Of a stretch of DNA of 64,000 bases, positions 39,742 to 50,317 are shown one piece after another. The notes below the pieces were generated by a model that saw only the letters and a list, made by a program, of their open reading frames with translations, was not told where the DNA came from and did no database searches. The position numbers and the translations under genes were made by a program. Position 1 is the first letter of the stretch; the number at the start of each line of letters is the position of its first letter. This DNA comes from a bacterium. Its GTDB lineage: Bacteria > Bacillota > Bacilli > Lactobacillales > Streptococcaceae. The stretch is taken from the NCBI GenBank assembly GCA_905221295.1, contig CAJNCP010000001.1, positions 62,001 to 126,000 of the forward strand, written 5' to 3'.

Positions 39742-40527
39742 ATGAATCATATCTTATATCAGATCGTAGATGATCTGGCTATCATCACTTTGAATCGTCC
39801 CGAAGTGGCAAATGGTTTCCATATCCCAATGTGTGAGGAAATTTTAGAAGCTTTGACCCTAGCAGAGCAGGATCAAGCTGTGCAGTTCATCTTGATTAAT
39901 GCGAATGGGAAGGTCTTTTCAGTTGGAGGAGACTTGGTTGAGATGAAACGCGCAGTAGACGAAGATGATATCCCTTCTTTGAATAAGATTGCAGAATTAG
40001 TCAATACAATTTCTTTTAAAATCAAGCAAATTCCAAAACCTGTTTTGATGGAGGTAGATGGAGCGGTTGCTGGTGCTGCAGCAAATATGGCAGTAGCAGT
40101 TGATTTCTGTTTAGCGACTGACAAGGCAAAATTCATTCAAGCCTTTGTTGGAGTTGGATTGGCGCCAGACGCCGGCGGGATTCATCTCTTGAGTCGAAGT
40201 ATCGGGGTAACACGGGCTGCACAACTTGCTATGACAGGTGAAGCTTTGACCGCAGAAAAAGCGCTGGAATGGGGCGTGGTATACCGTGTTTGTGAAGTTG
40301 ATAAATTAGAAAAAACAAGAGAACAAGTTCTGAAAAAATTAAGAAGAGGTTCAGCAAACTCATACGCAGCGATTAAAAAGTTAGTTTGGGAAAGTCAATT
40401 CAAGGATTGGCAGAATTATGCCGAATTAGAATTGAAACTACAAGAATCGTTATCTCTAACTGAAGATTTCAAAGAAGGGGTTCGAGCGCATTCTGAAAGA
40501 AGAAGACCAAAATTTACAGGAATGTGA
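39742..40527 (+). CDS. fabM: FabM trans-2-decenoyl-ACP isomerase (enoyl-CoA hydratase fold)
   Basis: In streptococci FabM isomerises trans-2- to cis-3-decenoyl-ACP, giving the precursor of unsaturated fatty acids. Crotonase fold, ~261 residues: [13 protein letters not shown] at the start, oxyanion-hole segments [14 protein letters not shown] (about 64-77) and [18 protein letters not shown], and [16 protein letters not shown]. The frame is open to a TTG at 39715, but AAAGGAGAAGCT before the ATG at 39742 fixes the start. It heads the fatty acid cluster, the canonical streptococcal position that supports FabM rather than a beta-oxidation enzyme. Confidence 0.94.
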   Translation: MNHILYQIVDDLAIITLNRPEVANGFHIPMCEEILEALTLAEQDQAVQFILINANGKVFSVGGDLVEMKRAVDEDDIPSLNKIAELVNTISFKIKQIPKPVLMEVDGAVAGAAANMAVAVDFCLATDKAKFIQAFVGVGLAPDAGGIHLLSRSIGVTRAAQLAMTGEALTAEKALEWGVVYRVCEVDKLEKTREQVLKKLRRGSANSYAAIKKLVWESQFKDWQNYAELELKLQESLSLTEDFKEGVRAHSERRRPKFTGM

Positions 40528-40535
40528 AAAAATAC

Positions 40536-40597
40536 TTGCACAATTTTTTGAAGTTTGTTATACTTCTTTTATCAAATGTTTTGATTGTAAAAGTTTT
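40536..40597 (+). promoter_or_regulatory. fabT promoter with probable FabT operator
   Basis: TTGCAC, 17 bases, TATACT (40536-40564), followed by TTTTGATTGTAAAAG (within 40579-40593), close to the FabT palindrome AGTTTGATTATCAAACT known from pneumococcus. Autoregulation of fabT is established for the family; the match here is imperfect. Confidence 0.65.
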
Positions 40598-40617
40598 TTG
40601 AGGGGGAGGGAAACGAT

Positions 40618-41052
40618 TTGGACTACCAACAAGTAAATGATTATCTAACATCTATTTTTAATAACGTCCTTGTGATTGAGGAGGTTAGCTTACGAGGTAG
40701 TCGATTCAAAGACATCTCCATCAAAGAAATGCACACGATCGATGTGATTGGGAAGTTCCCGGAGGCAACGCCAAGTAAGGTTTCCAAAGAACTGATGGTA
40801 ACTCTTGGAACAGTGACGACGAGTTTGAATAACCTGGAGAGAAAAGGTTATATTGAGCGTATTCGTTCTGACCAAGACCGTCGAGTGGTCTATCTGCATT
40901 TGACAAAGAAAGGTCGTTTGGTTCACCGCCTTCATAAACGATTCCACAAGGCTATGGTCGAAAAAATCATCGATGGCATGAGCCCTGAGGAAAAAGAAGT
41001 CATGGGCAGAGGCTTAACGAACCTTTATCAATTTTTGGAGGATTTGAAATAA
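40618..41052 (+). CDS. fabT: Fatty acid biosynthesis repressor FabT (MarR family)
   Basis: MarR-type repressor that, bound to acyl-ACP carrying long chains, shuts down the fab genes when exogenous fatty acids are available. 144 residues with the winged helix at about 30-100: [40 protein letters not shown] and the wing [15 protein letters not shown]. The start is TTG preceded by a very strong AGGGGGAGGG site. Its stop overlaps the fabH ATG by one base, so repressor and first condensing enzyme are coupled. Confidence 0.96.
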   Translation: MDYQQVNDYLTSIFNNVLVIEEVSLRGSRFKDISIKEMHTIDVIGKFPEATPSKVSKELMVTLGTVTTSLNNLERKGYIERIRSDQDRRVVYLHLTKKGRLVHRLHKRFHKAMVEKIIDGMSPEEKEVMGRGLTNLYQFLEDLK

Positions 41053-42026
41053 TGGCTTTTGCAAAGATAAGCCAGGTTGCTCATTATGTTCCAGAGCAAG
41101 TGGTCACTAATCATGACTTAGCCCAAATCATGGACACAAGCGATGAGTGGATTTCAAGTCGGACAGGAATTAAACAGAGACATATCTCAAAATCAGAGTC
41201 TACCAGTGATTTGGCGACAGAAGTAGCTAAGAGCTTGCTGGCTAAAGGGAGCTTAACAGCGGATCAGATTGATTTTATCATTGTAGCGACGATTACCCCA
41301 GACTCGATGATGCCTTCCACAGCAGCTCGAGTTCAGGCGAATATCGGAGCGCATAGAGCTTTCGCCTTCGATCTGACAGCAGCTTGCAGTGGCTTTGTAT
41401 TTGCTCTCTCAACTGCAGAAAAATTTTTAAGTTCTGGACAGTTCAAAAAAGGGATTGTTATCGGGGCTGAAACCTTATCCAAAGCAGTTGATTGGTCAGA
41501 TCGTTCGACAGCTGTTCTCTTTGGGGATGGTGCTGGAGGGGTTCTCTTGGAAGCGAGCGAAACACGTCACTTCCTTGTGGAAAGTCTCTATACGGATGGC
41601 TCTCGGAGCGAGTGTTTGACCTATGGTCAAACGGCTTTGGCTTCTCCTTTCTCGGATCAAGAAGCAGTTCCTGCTTTTTTGAAGATGGATGGACGAGCAG
41701 TTTTTGATTTTGCAAATCGTGATGTTGCTAGATCGATCAAAGAAACCATTGAAAATGGTCCAATCGCAGCATCGGAATTGGATTATCTCTTGCTTCATCA
41801 GGCAAATATCCGCATTTTGGATAAGATGGCTAAGAAGATCGGCGTAGACCGAGACAAGCTTCCTGCCAATATGATGGAGTATGGAAATACCAGTGCAGCA
41901 AGTATCCCGATTTTGCTCTCAGAGTGTGTGGAGAATGGCAAGATTCGTTTAGATGGTAGCCAGACGATTCTCCTATCAGGCTTCGGTGGAGGTTTGACAT
42001 GGGGCACACTCATTCTTACAATCTAG
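41052..42026 (+). CDS. fabH: Beta-ketoacyl-ACP synthase III
   Basis: Condenses acetyl-CoA with malonyl-ACP to start fatty acid synthesis. Thiolase fold, 324 residues, catalytic Cys in [12 protein letters not shown] (around residue 112), His in LLHQANIRI and Asn in [12 protein letters not shown]. The early motif [14 protein letters not shown] is typical. It directly follows fabT and is followed by acpP. Confidence 0.97.
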   Translation: MAFAKISQVAHYVPEQVVTNHDLAQIMDTSDEWISSRTGIKQRHISKSESTSDLATEVAKSLLAKGSLTADQIDFIIVATITPDSMMPSTAARVQANIGAHRAFAFDLTAACSGFVFALSTAEKFLSSGQFKKGIVIGAETLSKAVDWSDRSTAVLFGDGAGGVLLEASETRHFLVESLYTDGSRSECLTYGQTALASPFSDQEAVPAFLKMDGRAVFDFANRDVARSIKETIENGPIAASELDYLLLHQANIRILDKMAKKIGVDRDKLPANMMEYGNTSAASIPILLSECVENGKIRLDGSQTILLSGFGGGLTWGTLILTI

Positions 42027-42083
42027 GTAATCATGTGGTAAACACATAGTTATAAATTTTTTATATTTTAAAGGAGTCCTATC

Positions 42084-42308
42084 ATGGCAGTATTTGAAAA
42101 AGTACAAGAAATTATCGTTGAAGAACTTGGGAAAGACGCATCAGAAGTAACACTTGAATCTACTTTTGATGATTTGGATGCAGATTCATTGGACTTGTTC
42201 CAAGTAATCTCTGAAATCGAAGATGCTTTCGATATCCAAATCGAAGCAGAAGATAACTTGAAAACAGTTGGTGACTTGGTTGCCTACGTTGAAGAGCAAA
42301 CAAAATAA
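42084..42308 (+). CDS. acpP: Acyl carrier protein
   Basis: Acidic 74-residue carrier that holds the growing acyl chain on a 4'-phosphopantetheine arm attached to the Ser of [12 protein letters not shown] (about Ser37). Highly biased codon use indicates strong expression. Some streptococci also encode a second ACP elsewhere; this is the fab-cluster copy. An AAAGGAG site precedes it. Confidence 0.97.
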   Translation: MAVFEKVQEIIVEELGKDASEVTLESTFDDLDADSLDLFQVISEIEDAFDIQIEAEDNLKTVGDLVAYVEEQTK

Positions 42309-42357
42309 TTAACATATTACTAGAAGGAGTAGGGGAAACCCACTCCCTCTTGTTTAG

Positions 42358-42400
42358 GTAATAGTTTGAAACTCAAATGATAAACTCATCGAACTATTAC
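42358..42400 (+). promoter_or_regulatory. FabT operator and flanking inverted repeat upstream of fabK
   Basis: AGTTTGAAACTCAAATG (42363-42379) matches the FabT palindrome. It is nested in a wider inverted repeat, GTAATAGTT (42358-42366) with AACTATTAC (42392-42400), which could fold in the leader RNA. In pneumococcus the second FabT site lies upstream of fabK, as here. Confidence 0.75.
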
Positions 42401-42425
42401 GTAAGCAAGGAATGATGGAGGCACT

Positions 42426-43400
42426 ATGAAAACACGTATTACAGAATTATTGAACATTGATTATCCTATCTTTCAAGGAGGAATGGCCTGGGTTGCGGAT
42501 GGTGACTTGGCTGGTGCAGTATCAAAAGCTGGTGGTCTAGGGATCATCGGTGGTGGGAATGCACCGAAAGAGGTCGTAAAGGCTAATATCGATAAAATCA
42601 AATCACTTACGGACAAACCTTTTGGTGTCAACATCATGCTCTTGTCACCTTTTGTAGAAGACATCGTTGATCTCGTGATTGAAGAAGGGGTCAAGGTGGT
42701 TACAACTGGTGCAGGAAATCCAAGTAAATACATGACTCGTTTCCATGATGCAGGAATTACTGTTATTCCTGTTGTTCCAAGTGTTGCTTTGGCAAAACGC
42801 ATGGAAAAAATTGGTGCAGATGCGGTTATTGCAGAGGGAATGGAAGCCGGTGGACATATTGGTAAATTAACAACGATGACCTTGGTTCGCCAAGTTGCTG
42901 CAGCTGTTTCAATTCCAGTTATCGCAGCTGGAGGAATTGCGGACGGTGAAGGTGTCGCTGCAGGCTTTATGCTTGGTGCTGAGGCTGTTCAAGTTGGTAC
43001 GCGTTTCGTAGTAGCTAAGGAATCTAACGCCCATCCAAAATACAAGGAAAAAATCTTAAAAGCGCGTGATATCGATACGACTATTTCCGCTCAACACTTT
43101 GGACATGCTGTTCGTGCCATTAAAAATCAGTTGACACGTGACTTTGAGCAGGCTGAAAAAGATGCCTTTAAACAAGAAAATCCAGATTTAGAAATCTTTG
43201 AACAAATGGGAGCTGGTGCTCTTGCTAAAGCCGTTGTTCATGGAGATGTAGAAGGTGGATCTGTCATGGCAGGTCAGATCGCTGGTTTGGTTTCTAAAGA
43301 GGAAACTGTCGAAGAAATCCTAAAAGATCTATACTATGGCGCAGCCAAAAAAATTCAAGAAGAAGCCTCTCGTTGGGCAGGAGTTGTAAGAAATGACTAA
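42426..43400 (+). CDS. fabK: Enoyl-ACP reductase II (FMN-dependent)
   Basis: Flavin enzyme for the last reduction of the elongation cycle, used instead of FabI by pneumococcus and relatives, which makes them insensitive to triclosan. TIM-barrel of the nitronate monooxygenase/FabK type, 324 residues: NIDYPIFQGGMAWVADGDLAGAVS, AGGLGIIGGGN, VVTTGAGNPSKY, EGMEAGGHIG and VIAAGGIADGEGVAAGFMLGAEAVQ. The C-terminus overlaps fabD by 8 bases. No fabI is present in the cluster. Confidence 0.96.
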   Translation: MKTRITELLNIDYPIFQGGMAWVADGDLAGAVSKAGGLGIIGGGNAPKEVVKANIDKIKSLTDKPFGVNIMLLSPFVEDIVDLVIEEGVKVVTTGAGNPSKYMTRFHDAGITVIPVVPSVALAKRMEKIGADAVIAEGMEAGGHIGKLTTMTLVRQVAAAVSIPVIAAGGIADGEGVAAGFMLGAEAVQVGTRFVVAKESNAHPKYKEKILKARDIDTTISAQHFGHAVRAIKNQLTRDFEQAEKDAFKQENPDLEIFEQMGAGALAKAVVHGDVEGGSVMAGQIAGLVSKEETVEEILKDLYYGAAKKIQEEASRWAGVVRND

Positions 43401-44313
43401 AACAGCCTTTCTATTTGCGGGTCAAGGTGCTCAGTATCTAGGGATGGGGCGTGATCTCTATGATCGCTATCCTATCGTCAAGGAAACAATTGACCAAGCC
43501 AGTCAGGTTTTGGGTTATGATCTTCGTGACTTGATTGATAAGGAAGAAACCAAGTTAAACCAGACTCGATATACGCAGCCAGCTATTTTAGCGACTTCGG
43601 TTGCTATTTACCGACTATTGAAAGAAAAGGGTTACCAGCCAGATATGGTAGCAGGATTGTCTCTTGGAGAATATTCTGCTCTTGTAGCAAGTGGTGCCTT
43701 GGACTTTGAGGATGCAGTTGCCTTGGTTGCTAAACGTGGTGCTTATATGGAAGAAGCTGCACCTGCAGGCTCTGGAAAGATGGTTGCCGTTCTTAATACT
43801 CCGGTTGAAGTGATTGAGGAAGCTTGCAAAACTGCTTCTGAAGTCGGTATAGTCACTCCAGCTAACTACAATACTCCAAGCCAAATCGTCATTGGTGGTG
43901 AAGTTGCTGCAGTTGACCGTGCGGTCCAACTCTTGCAGGAAGCAGGAGCAAAACGATTGATTCCTTTAAATGTATCGGGTCCTTTCCATACAGCCCTACT
44001 TGAGCCAGCCAGTCAGCAACTAGCTGGAGCTCTTGAGGGAGTGAGTTTCGCTGATTTCACTTGCCCACTAGTCGGAAATACGGAAGCTGCTGTTATGGAA
44101 AAAGGTCGAATCCAAGAGCTTTTGACGCGTCAGGTCAAAGAACCTGTTCGTTTTTATGAAAGTATTGCTGTGATGCAGGATGCTGGGGTAACCAACTTTA
44201 TTGAAATTGGTCCTGGCAAGGTCCTATCAGGCTTTGTCAAAAAAATCGATAAAACAGCTCAGCTAGCTAACGTTGAAGACCAAGCAAGCTTGGATGCTTT
44301 GTTAGGAAACTAA
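43393..44313 (+). CDS. fabD: Malonyl-CoA:ACP transacylase
   Basis: Transfers malonyl groups from CoA to ACP. 306 residues; N-terminal FLFAGQGAQYLGMGRDLY, nucleophile Ser in GLSLGEYSALVASG (around Ser92), catalytic His in VSGPFHTALL (around His200). Overlaps fabK by 8 bases and precedes fabG by 45. Confidence 0.97.
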   Translation: MTKTAFLFAGQGAQYLGMGRDLYDRYPIVKETIDQASQVLGYDLRDLIDKEETKLNQTRYTQPAILATSVAIYRLLKEKGYQPDMVAGLSLGEYSALVASGALDFEDAVALVAKRGAYMEEAAPAGSGKMVAVLNTPVEVIEEACKTASEVGIVTPANYNTPSQIVIGGEVAAVDRAVQLLQEAGAKRLIPLNVSGPFHTALLEPASQQLAGALEGVSFADFTCPLVGNTEAAVMEKGRIQELLTRQVKEPVRFYESIAVMQDAGVTNFIEIGPGKVLSGFVKKIDKTAQLANVEDQASLDALLGN

Positions 44314-44358
44314 TGATCCCTTCTCCCACAAAATACAACAGGAAATAGGAGAAATAGA

Positions 44359-45090
44359 ATGCAACTTACAAATAAAAATGTCTTTGTAACAGGTTCAAGT
44401 CGTGGTATCGGACTTGCCATTGCTCACAAATTTGCCCAACTAGGCGCTAATGTAGTTTTGAATAGTCGTGGAGCAATCTCAGAAGAATTGCTGGCTGAGT
44501 TTTCAAACTACGGCGTCAAAGTAGTACCGATTTCAGGTGATGTTTCAGACTTTGCAGATGCCAAGCGTATGGTAGATCAAGCGATTGCGGAACTCGGTTC
44601 TGTTGATGTATTGGTCAACAATGCTGGGATCACTCAAGATACGCTTATGCTCAAGATGAACGAGGAAGACTTTGAAAAAGTGATTAAGATCAACTTGACA
44701 GGTGCTTTCAACATGACGCAAGCTGTCTTGAAACAGATGATCAAGGCGCGTGAAGGTGCGATCATCAACATGTCTAGTGTGGTCGGTCTGATGGGAAATA
44801 TCGGACAAGCCAACTATGCAGCTTCTAAAGCAGGTTTGATTGGTTTTACCAAGTCAGTTGCACGTGAAGTTGCCAATCGCAACGTACGCGTAAATGCTCT
44901 TGCACCAGGGATGATCGAGTCAGATATGACTGCTGTTTTGTCTGATAAGGTCAAGGAAGCAACATTGGCCCAAATCCCAATGAAACATTTTGGTCAAGCA
45001 GAACATATCGCAGATGCTACAGTGTTCCTGGCTGGACAGGATTATTTGACTGGACAAGTTCTCGCTGTTGATGGCGGACTTAGCATGTAA
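44359..45090 (+). CDS. fabG: 3-oxoacyl-ACP reductase
   Basis: NADPH-dependent short-chain dehydrogenase for the first reduction of each elongation cycle. 243 residues: cofactor loop VTGSSRGIGLAIA (about 10-22), LVNNAGIT, catalytic Ser in INMSSVVGLMG and YxxxK in YAASKAG. Standard position between fabD and fabF. Confidence 0.97.
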   Translation: MQLTNKNVFVTGSSRGIGLAIAHKFAQLGANVVLNSRGAISEELLAEFSNYGVKVVPISGDVSDFADAKRMVDQAIAELGSVDVLVNNAGITQDTLMLKMNEEDFEKVIKINLTGAFNMTQAVLKQMIKAREGAIINMSSVVGLMGNIGQANYAASKAGLIGFTKSVAREVANRNVRVNALAPGMIESDMTAVLSDKVKEATLAQIPMKHFGQAEHIADATVFLAGQDYLTGQVLAVDGGLSM

Positions 45091-45118
45091 AAAATAAGGA
45101 AAGATATAGGTAAGACAG

Positions 45119-46354
45119 ATGAAACTAAATCGAGTTGTAGTAACAGGTTACGGATTGACCTCTCCTATCGGAAATACTCCAGAAGAATTTTGGAACAGTT
45201 TGCAAACTGGGAAGATTGGAATTGGAGAAATCACTAAATTTGACCACAGCGAATTTGCTGTGCACAATGCGGCAGAAGTTCAAGATTTCCCATTTGATAA
45301 ATACTTTGTCAAAAAAGATACTAACCGTTTTGACAACTATTCTTTGTATGCCTTGTATGCGGCTCAAGAAGCGGTGACAAATGCAAATCTTGATGTAGAA
45401 GCAATTGATAAAGATCGCTTTGGTGTCATCGTGGCTTCTGGTATTGGGGGAATTAAAGAAATCGAAGATCAGGTTATCCGTCTTCATGAAAAAGGTCCAA
45501 AACGCGTTAAACCAATGACACTTCCCAAAGCCTTGCCAAATATGGCTTCAGGAAATGTTGCCATGCGTTTCGGAGCAAACGGTATCTGTAAATCAATCAA
45601 TACAGCCTGTGCCTCATCAAACGATGCCATTGGAGATGCCTTCCGCTCTATCAAGTTTGGTTTCCAAGATGTCATGTTAGTTGGTGGATCAGAATCATCT
45701 ATTACTCCTTTTGCTATCGCTGGTTTCCAAGCTTTGACCGCCCTATCAACTACAGAGGATCCAACTCGTGCTTCTATCCCATTTGACAAAGACCGTAATG
45801 GTTTTGTGATGGGAGAAGGTTCAGGGATGTTGGTTCTTGAGAGTCTTGAACATGCTGAAAAACGTGGTGCAACTATCTTGGCTGAAGTAGTTGGTTATGG
45901 AAATACCTGTGATGCTTACCATATGACTTCACCTCATCCAGAAGGTCAAGGTGCGATTAAGGCGATTAAACTGGCTTTGGAAGAAGCAGAAATTTCTCCA
46001 GAGCAAGTAGCTTACGTCAATGCCCACGGAACTTCAACTCCTGCAAATGAAAAAGGAGAAAGTGGTGCGATCGTAGCTGTCCTTGGTAAAGAAGTACCTG
46101 TATCTTCAACCAAGTCTTTTACAGGACACTTGCTTGGTGCTGCAGGGGCAGTAGAAGCCATCGCTACCATCGAAGCCATGCGTCATAACTATGTACCAAT
46201 GACGGCTGGAACAAGTGAGTTATCAGACTATATCGAAGCGAATGTCGTTTATGGACAAGGCTTGGAGCAAGAAATCCCTTATGCTATTTCAAACACTTTT
46301 GGTTTTGGTGGACACAATGCGGTTATTGCTTTCAAACGTTGGGAGAATAAATAA
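45119..46354 (+). CDS. fabF: Beta-ketoacyl-ACP synthase II
   Basis: Elongating condensing enzyme. 411 residues with catalytic Cys in NTACASSNDAIGDA (around Cys164), the two His in NAHGTSTPANE and KSFTGHLLGAAGAVEA, and GFGGHNAVIAFKR at the C-terminus. FabF competes with FabM for intermediates and so sets the saturated/unsaturated balance in streptococci. AccB starts 2 bases after its stop. Confidence 0.97.
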   Translation: MKLNRVVVTGYGLTSPIGNTPEEFWNSLQTGKIGIGEITKFDHSEFAVHNAAEVQDFPFDKYFVKKDTNRFDNYSLYALYAAQEAVTNANLDVEAIDKDRFGVIVASGIGGIKEIEDQVIRLHEKGPKRVKPMTLPKALPNMASGNVAMRFGANGICKSINTACASSNDAIGDAFRSIKFGFQDVMLVGGSESSITPFAIAGFQALTALSTTEDPTRASIPFDKDRNGFVMGEGSGMLVLESLEHAEKRGATILAEVVGYGNTCDAYHMTSPHPEGQGAIKAIKLALEEAEISPEQVAYVNAHGTSTPANEKGESGAIVAVLGKEVPVSSTKSFTGHLLGAAGAVEAIATIEAMRHNYVPMTAGTSELSDYIEANVVYGQGLEQEIPYAISNTFGFGGHNAVIAFKRWENK

Positions 46355-46356
46355 TT

Positions 46357-46845
46357 ATGAATTTAAATGAGATCAAGGACTTGATGGCTCAATTTGACCA
46401 ATCAAGTTTGAGAGAATTTTCTTATAAAAACGGAACGGACGAATTGCAGTTCAGTAAGAATGAAGCAAGAATGGTTTCTGAAGCACCAGCTCAAGTTGCT
46501 CCAGTGCCAACTGCAGTAGCTGCAAGTCCAGTAGTTTCTGCCCCTTCAACTCCAGTAGAGAGTTCTGTGGAAGAAGCTCCAGCACCAGCTGAAACGACGG
46601 TTGCTCCGGAGGGTGATGTCGTTGAGAGCCCACTTGTAGGGGTGGCTTACTTGGCTGCTGGACCAGATAAACCTGCCTTTGTCACAGTTGGAGACAGTGT
46701 TAAAAAAGGTCAGACTTTGGTGATCATTGAAGCCATGAAAGTCATGAATGAAATCCCTGCACCTAAGGATGGTGTGGTGACAGAAATTCTCGTTTCAAAT
46801 GAAGAAATGGTTGAGTTCGGTAAAGGATTGGTACGTATCAAATGA
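46357..46845 (+). CDS. accB: Biotin carboxyl carrier protein of acetyl-CoA carboxylase
   Basis: Carries carboxybiotin between AccC and AccA/AccD. 162 residues: a short N-terminal helix, an Ala/Pro/Val-rich flexible linker (about 38-85) and the C-terminal biotinyl domain with the biotinylated Lys in [10 protein letters not shown] (around Lys128). It overlaps fabZ by 4 bases. Confidence 0.97.
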   Translation: MNLNEIKDLMAQFDQSSLREFSYKNGTDELQFSKNEARMVSEAPAQVAPVPTAVAASPVVSAPSTPVESSVEEAPAPAETTVAPEGDVVESPLVGVAYLAAGPDKPAFVTVGDSVKKGQTLVIIEAMKVMNEIPAPKDGVVTEILVSNEEMVEFGKGLVRIK

Positions 46846-47264
46846 TCGATATTCAAGGAATCAAAGAAGCTCTACCCCATCGTTACCCTATGCTCCTAGT
46901 GGATCGTGTCTTGGAAGTGAGCGAGGATACCATTGTCGCCATTAAAAATGTGACCATCAACGAACCTTTCTTTAATGGTCATTTTCCTCAATACCCAGTT
47001 ATGCCAGGTGTTCTTATCATGGAAGCCTTGGCACAGACTGCGGGTGTCTTGGAATTGTCCAAGCCTGAAAACAAAGGGAAACTGGTCTTCTACGCTGGCA
47101 TGGACAAGGTTAAGTTCAAGAAGCAAGTTGTACCAGGTGACCAATTAGTCATGACGGCTACTTTTGTCAAACGTCGTGGTACGATTGCTGTGGTTGAAGC
47201 GAAGGCTGAAGTAGATGGTAAGCTTGCAGCGAGTGGTACTCTTACCTTTGCAATTGGAAACTAA
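46842..47264 (+). CDS. fabZ: 3-hydroxyacyl-ACP dehydratase
   Basis: Dehydrates beta-hydroxyacyl-ACP to trans-2-enoyl-ACP. Hot-dog fold, 140 residues: [14 protein letters not shown], catalytic His in [14 protein letters not shown] and Glu in MEALAQTAG. In these bacteria FabM, not a FabA isomerase, makes the cis product. Inserted between accB and accC as usual in streptococci. Confidence 0.97.
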   Translation: MIDIQGIKEALPHRYPMLLVDRVLEVSEDTIVAIKNVTINEPFFNGHFPQYPVMPGVLIMEALAQTAGVLELSKPENKGKLVFYAGMDKVKFKKQVVPGDQLVMTATFVKRRGTIAVVEAKAEVDGKLAASGTLTFAIGN

Positions 47265-47275
47265 GGAGGTTCTCC

Positions 47276-48643
47276 ATGTTTCGTAAAATTTTGATTGCCA
47301 ACCGTGGTGAGATTGCGGTTCGCATTATTCGAGCTGCGCGTGAATTGGGCATTGCAACCGTAGCAGTCTATTCAACTGCTGATAAGGAAGCTCTTCACAC
47401 ACTCCTAGCGGATGAAGCTATCTGTATCGGACCTGGTAAGGCGACAGAGTCTTATCTCAATATCAATGCGATTTTATCGGCTGCAGTCTTGACAGAAGCA
47501 GAAGCCATCCACCCAGGTTTTGGTTTTCTTAGCGAAAACTCCAAGTTTGCCACGATGTGTGATGAAGTGGGGATTAAGTTCATCGGCCCTTCTGGGGCTG
47601 TAATGGATACCATGGGAGATAAGATCAATGCGCGTGAGCAAATGATCAAGGCTGGAGTTCCAGTTATCCCAGGATCTGATGGTGAAGTTCATACAGCTGA
47701 AGAGGCACTTGCGGTTGCAGAAAAAATTGGCTATCCAGTCATGCTTAAGGCATCGGCAGGTGGTGGTGGAAAAGGGATTCGTAAGGTTGAAAAGGTAGAA
47801 GACTTGGTCGCAGCCTTTGAGACAGCATCCAGTGAAGCCAAGGCCAATTTTGGGAATGGCGCTATGTATCTGGAGCGTGTCATTTATCCAGCACGTCATA
47901 TCGAGGTCCAAATCCTTGCTGACCAAGAGGGTCATGTTGTCCATCTAGGAGAACGGGACTGTTCTCTTCAACGAAATAACCAAAAGGTTTTAGAAGAAAG
48001 CCCATCCATTGCGATTGGCAAAACCCTTCGCAATGAAATTGGTGCTGCAGCCGTTCGTGCAGCAGAGTCTGTTGGCTATGAAAATGCAGGGACAATTGAA
48101 TTTCTTCTCGACGAAGCGAGTGGTAATTTCTACTTTATGGAAATGAATACTCGTGTGCAAGTTGAACACCCAGTCACAGAGTTTGTTTCAGGTGTTGATA
48201 TCGTGAAAGAGCAGATTCGCATTGCTGCTGGGCAACCTTTACCTTTCAAACAAGAAGATATCGTCCTACGAGGTCATGCTATCGAGTGCCGGATCAATGC
48301 AGAAAATCCAGCATTTAACTTTGCTCCAAGTCCAGGGAAAATTACCAATCTCTATCTACCGAGTGGTGGAGTTGGCTTGCGCGTGGACTCAGCAGTTTAT
48401 CCAGGTTATACCATTCCCCCTTACTATGATAGTATGATTGCCAAAATCATTGTTCATGGGGAGAATCGTTTTGATGCCTTGATGAAGATGCAACGGGCAC
48501 TTTATGAACTTGATATTGAAGGAGTGCAAACCAATGCAGACTTCCAGTTGGATCTGATTTCAGACCGCCGAGTTATCGCTGGTGACTACGATACTTCCTT
48601 CTTGATGGAAACTTTCTTGCCAAAATACCAAGAAAAAGAATAG
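47276..48643 (+). CDS. accC: Acetyl-CoA carboxylase, biotin carboxylase subunit
   Basis: ATP-dependent carboxylation of biotin on AccB. 455 residues: FRKILIANRGEIAVRIIRAA, ATP-grasp glycine loop ASAGGGGKGIRKV (about 160-172), EVQILADQEGHVVHLGERDCS and the MNTRVQVEHPVTE segment with catalytic residues. AAGGAGG precedes the ATG. Confidence 0.98.
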   Translation: MFRKILIANRGEIAVRIIRAARELGIATVAVYSTADKEALHTLLADEAICIGPGKATESYLNINAILSAAVLTEAEAIHPGFGFLSENSKFATMCDEVGIKFIGPSGAVMDTMGDKINAREQMIKAGVPVIPGSDGEVHTAEEALAVAEKIGYPVMLKASAGGGGKGIRKVEKVEDLVAAFETASSEAKANFGNGAMYLERVIYPARHIEVQILADQEGHVVHLGERDCSLQRNNQKVLEESPSIAIGKTLRNEIGAAAVRAAESVGYENAGTIEFLLDEASGNFYFMEMNTRVQVEHPVTEFVSGVDIVKEQIRIAAGQPLPFKQEDIVLRGHAIECRINAENPAFNFAPSPGKITNLYLPSGGVGLRVDSAVYPGYTIPPYYDSMIAKIIVHGENRFDALMKMQRALYELDIEGVQTNADFQLDLISDRRVIAGDYDTSFLMETFLPKYQEKE

Positions 48644-48678
48644 ACTTTCAAACAGTATGAGAACTAAAAGGGGGAGTT

Positions 48679-49545
48679 ATGGCTCTATTTAGTAAAAAGG
48701 ATAAGTATATTCGAATCAATCCTAACCGTTCCGTAAGGCAGAAACCACAAGCCAAGCCTGAGGTGCCGGATGAACTCTTCTCCCAGTGTCCTGGTTGTAA
48801 ACACACCATTTACCAAAAGGATCTTGGGAGCGAACGAATTTGTCCCCATTGTAGCTATACTTTCCGTATTTCAGCTCAGGAACGCTTGGATTTGACGATT
48901 GATTCTGACAGCTTTGTGGAGATGTTTACAGGTATTGAAACTCAAGATCCATTAAACTTTCCTGGCTACCAGAAAAAACTTGCTACTATGCGTGAAAAGA
49001 CAGGTTTGGATGAAGCCGTACTGACTGGTACAGCTAGCATCAAGGGACAAAAAGTTGCCCTTGGGATCATGGATTCTAACTTTATCATGGCTTCTATGGG
49101 AACCGTTGTGGGTGAAAAAATCACGCGCTTGTTTGAGTATGCAACGGTAGAAAACTTGCCAGTCGTTCTCTTCACAGCTTCTGGTGGAGCCCGCATGCAA
49201 GAAGGAATCATGAGCTTGATGCAGATGGCTAAAATTTCTGCGGCAGTTCAACGTCATTCCAAGGCAGGACTTTTTTACCTAACTATTTTAACCGATCCGA
49301 CAACAGGTGGAGTGACCGCTTCTTTTGCTATGGAAGGTGATATTATCCTGGCGGAGCCTCAGAGTTTGGTTGGTTTTGCTGGGCGCCGTGTTATCGAAAA
49401 TACAGTTCGTGAGACCTTGCCGGATGACTTCCAAAAGGCAGAATTTTTGCTTGAACATGGATTTGTTGATGCAATTGTCAAACGGAGAGAATTGCCTGAA
49501 ACAATTGCTAAATTAGTGAGATTGCATGGAGGAAGTCGCGGATGA
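48679..49545 (+). CDS. accD: Acetyl-CoA carboxylase, carboxyltransferase beta subunit
   Basis: Forms the carboxyltransferase with AccA. 288 residues with an N-terminal zinc ribbon: CPGC at about residues 37-40 and CPHC at about 56-59. The crotonase-like core has [19 protein letters not shown] and [12 protein letters not shown]. It overlaps accA by 4 bases. Confidence 0.97.
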   Translation: MALFSKKDKYIRINPNRSVRQKPQAKPEVPDELFSQCPGCKHTIYQKDLGSERICPHCSYTFRISAQERLDLTIDSDSFVEMFTGIETQDPLNFPGYQKKLATMREKTGLDEAVLTGTASIKGQKVALGIMDSNFIMASMGTVVGEKITRLFEYATVENLPVVLFTASGGARMQEGIMSLMQMAKISAAVQRHSKAGLFYLTILTDPTTGGVTASFAMEGDIILAEPQSLVGFAGRRVIENTVRETLPDDFQKAEFLLEHGFVDAIVKRRELPETIAKLVRLHGGSRG

Positions 49546-50309
49546 ATATTGCAAAAATAGTCAGAGAGGCACGCGAGCAGAGTCGCTTGACTGCACTTGA
49601 TTTTGCCAATGGAATCTTCGATGAATTTATCGAATTGCATGGAGACCGCTCTTTCCGAGACGATGGTGCGGTCATTGGTGGAATTGGCTGGTTAGGTGAA
49701 CAAGCAGTCACAGTCGTCGGTATCCAAAAGGGAAAAAGTCTTCATGACAACCTCAAACGAAATTTTGGGCAACCTCATCCAGAAGGCTATCGTAAGGCTC
49801 TTCGCCTGATGAAACAGGCGGAAAAGTTTGGTCGTCCAGTTGTGACCTTTATCAATACAGCGGGTGCTTACCCAGGTGTTGGAGCCGAGGAACGTGGACA
49901 AGGTGAAGCAATTGCCCGAAACCTGATGGAAATGAGTGACCTCAAGGTTCCAATCATCGCGATTATTATCGGTGAAGGAGGATCTGGCGGGGCCCTAGCT
50001 CTAGCAGTAGCTAACCGTGTCTGGATGTTAGAAAACTCAATCTACGCAGTACTTAGCCCGGAAGGATTTGCCTCTATCCTTTGGAAGGATGGAAGTCGTG
50101 CTATGGAAGCGGCGGAATTGATGAAAATCACTTCACATGAACTCCTAGAAATGGGAATTGTAGACAAGGTAATCTCAGAGGCAGGGCTGTCAAGTAAAGA
50201 ACTGCTAGGTTGCGTTAAAAATGAATTGTGTGCAGAACTAGATAGGTTGCAAGAACTACCACTCAACCAACTTATTGAAGAACGTTACCAACGGTTTAGA
50301 AAATACTAA
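49542..50309 (+). CDS. accA: Acetyl-CoA carboxylase, carboxyltransferase alpha subunit
   Basis: Partner of AccD, transferring the carboxyl group from biotin to acetyl-CoA. 255 residues: [43 protein letters not shown] and [32 protein letters not shown] in the active-site region. It is the last gene of the fatty acid cluster, closed by a terminator. Confidence 0.97.
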   Translation: MNIAKIVREAREQSRLTALDFANGIFDEFIELHGDRSFRDDGAVIGGIGWLGEQAVTVVGIQKGKSLHDNLKRNFGQPHPEGYRKALRLMKQAEKFGRPVVTFINTAGAYPGVGAEERGQGEAIARNLMEMSDLKVPIIAIIIGEGGSGGALALAVANRVWMLENSIYAVLSPEGFASILWKDGSRAMEAAELMKITSHELLEMGIVDKVISEAGLSSKELLGCVKNELCAELDRLQELPLNQLIEERYQRFRKY

Positions 50310-50317
50310 GAATGACT

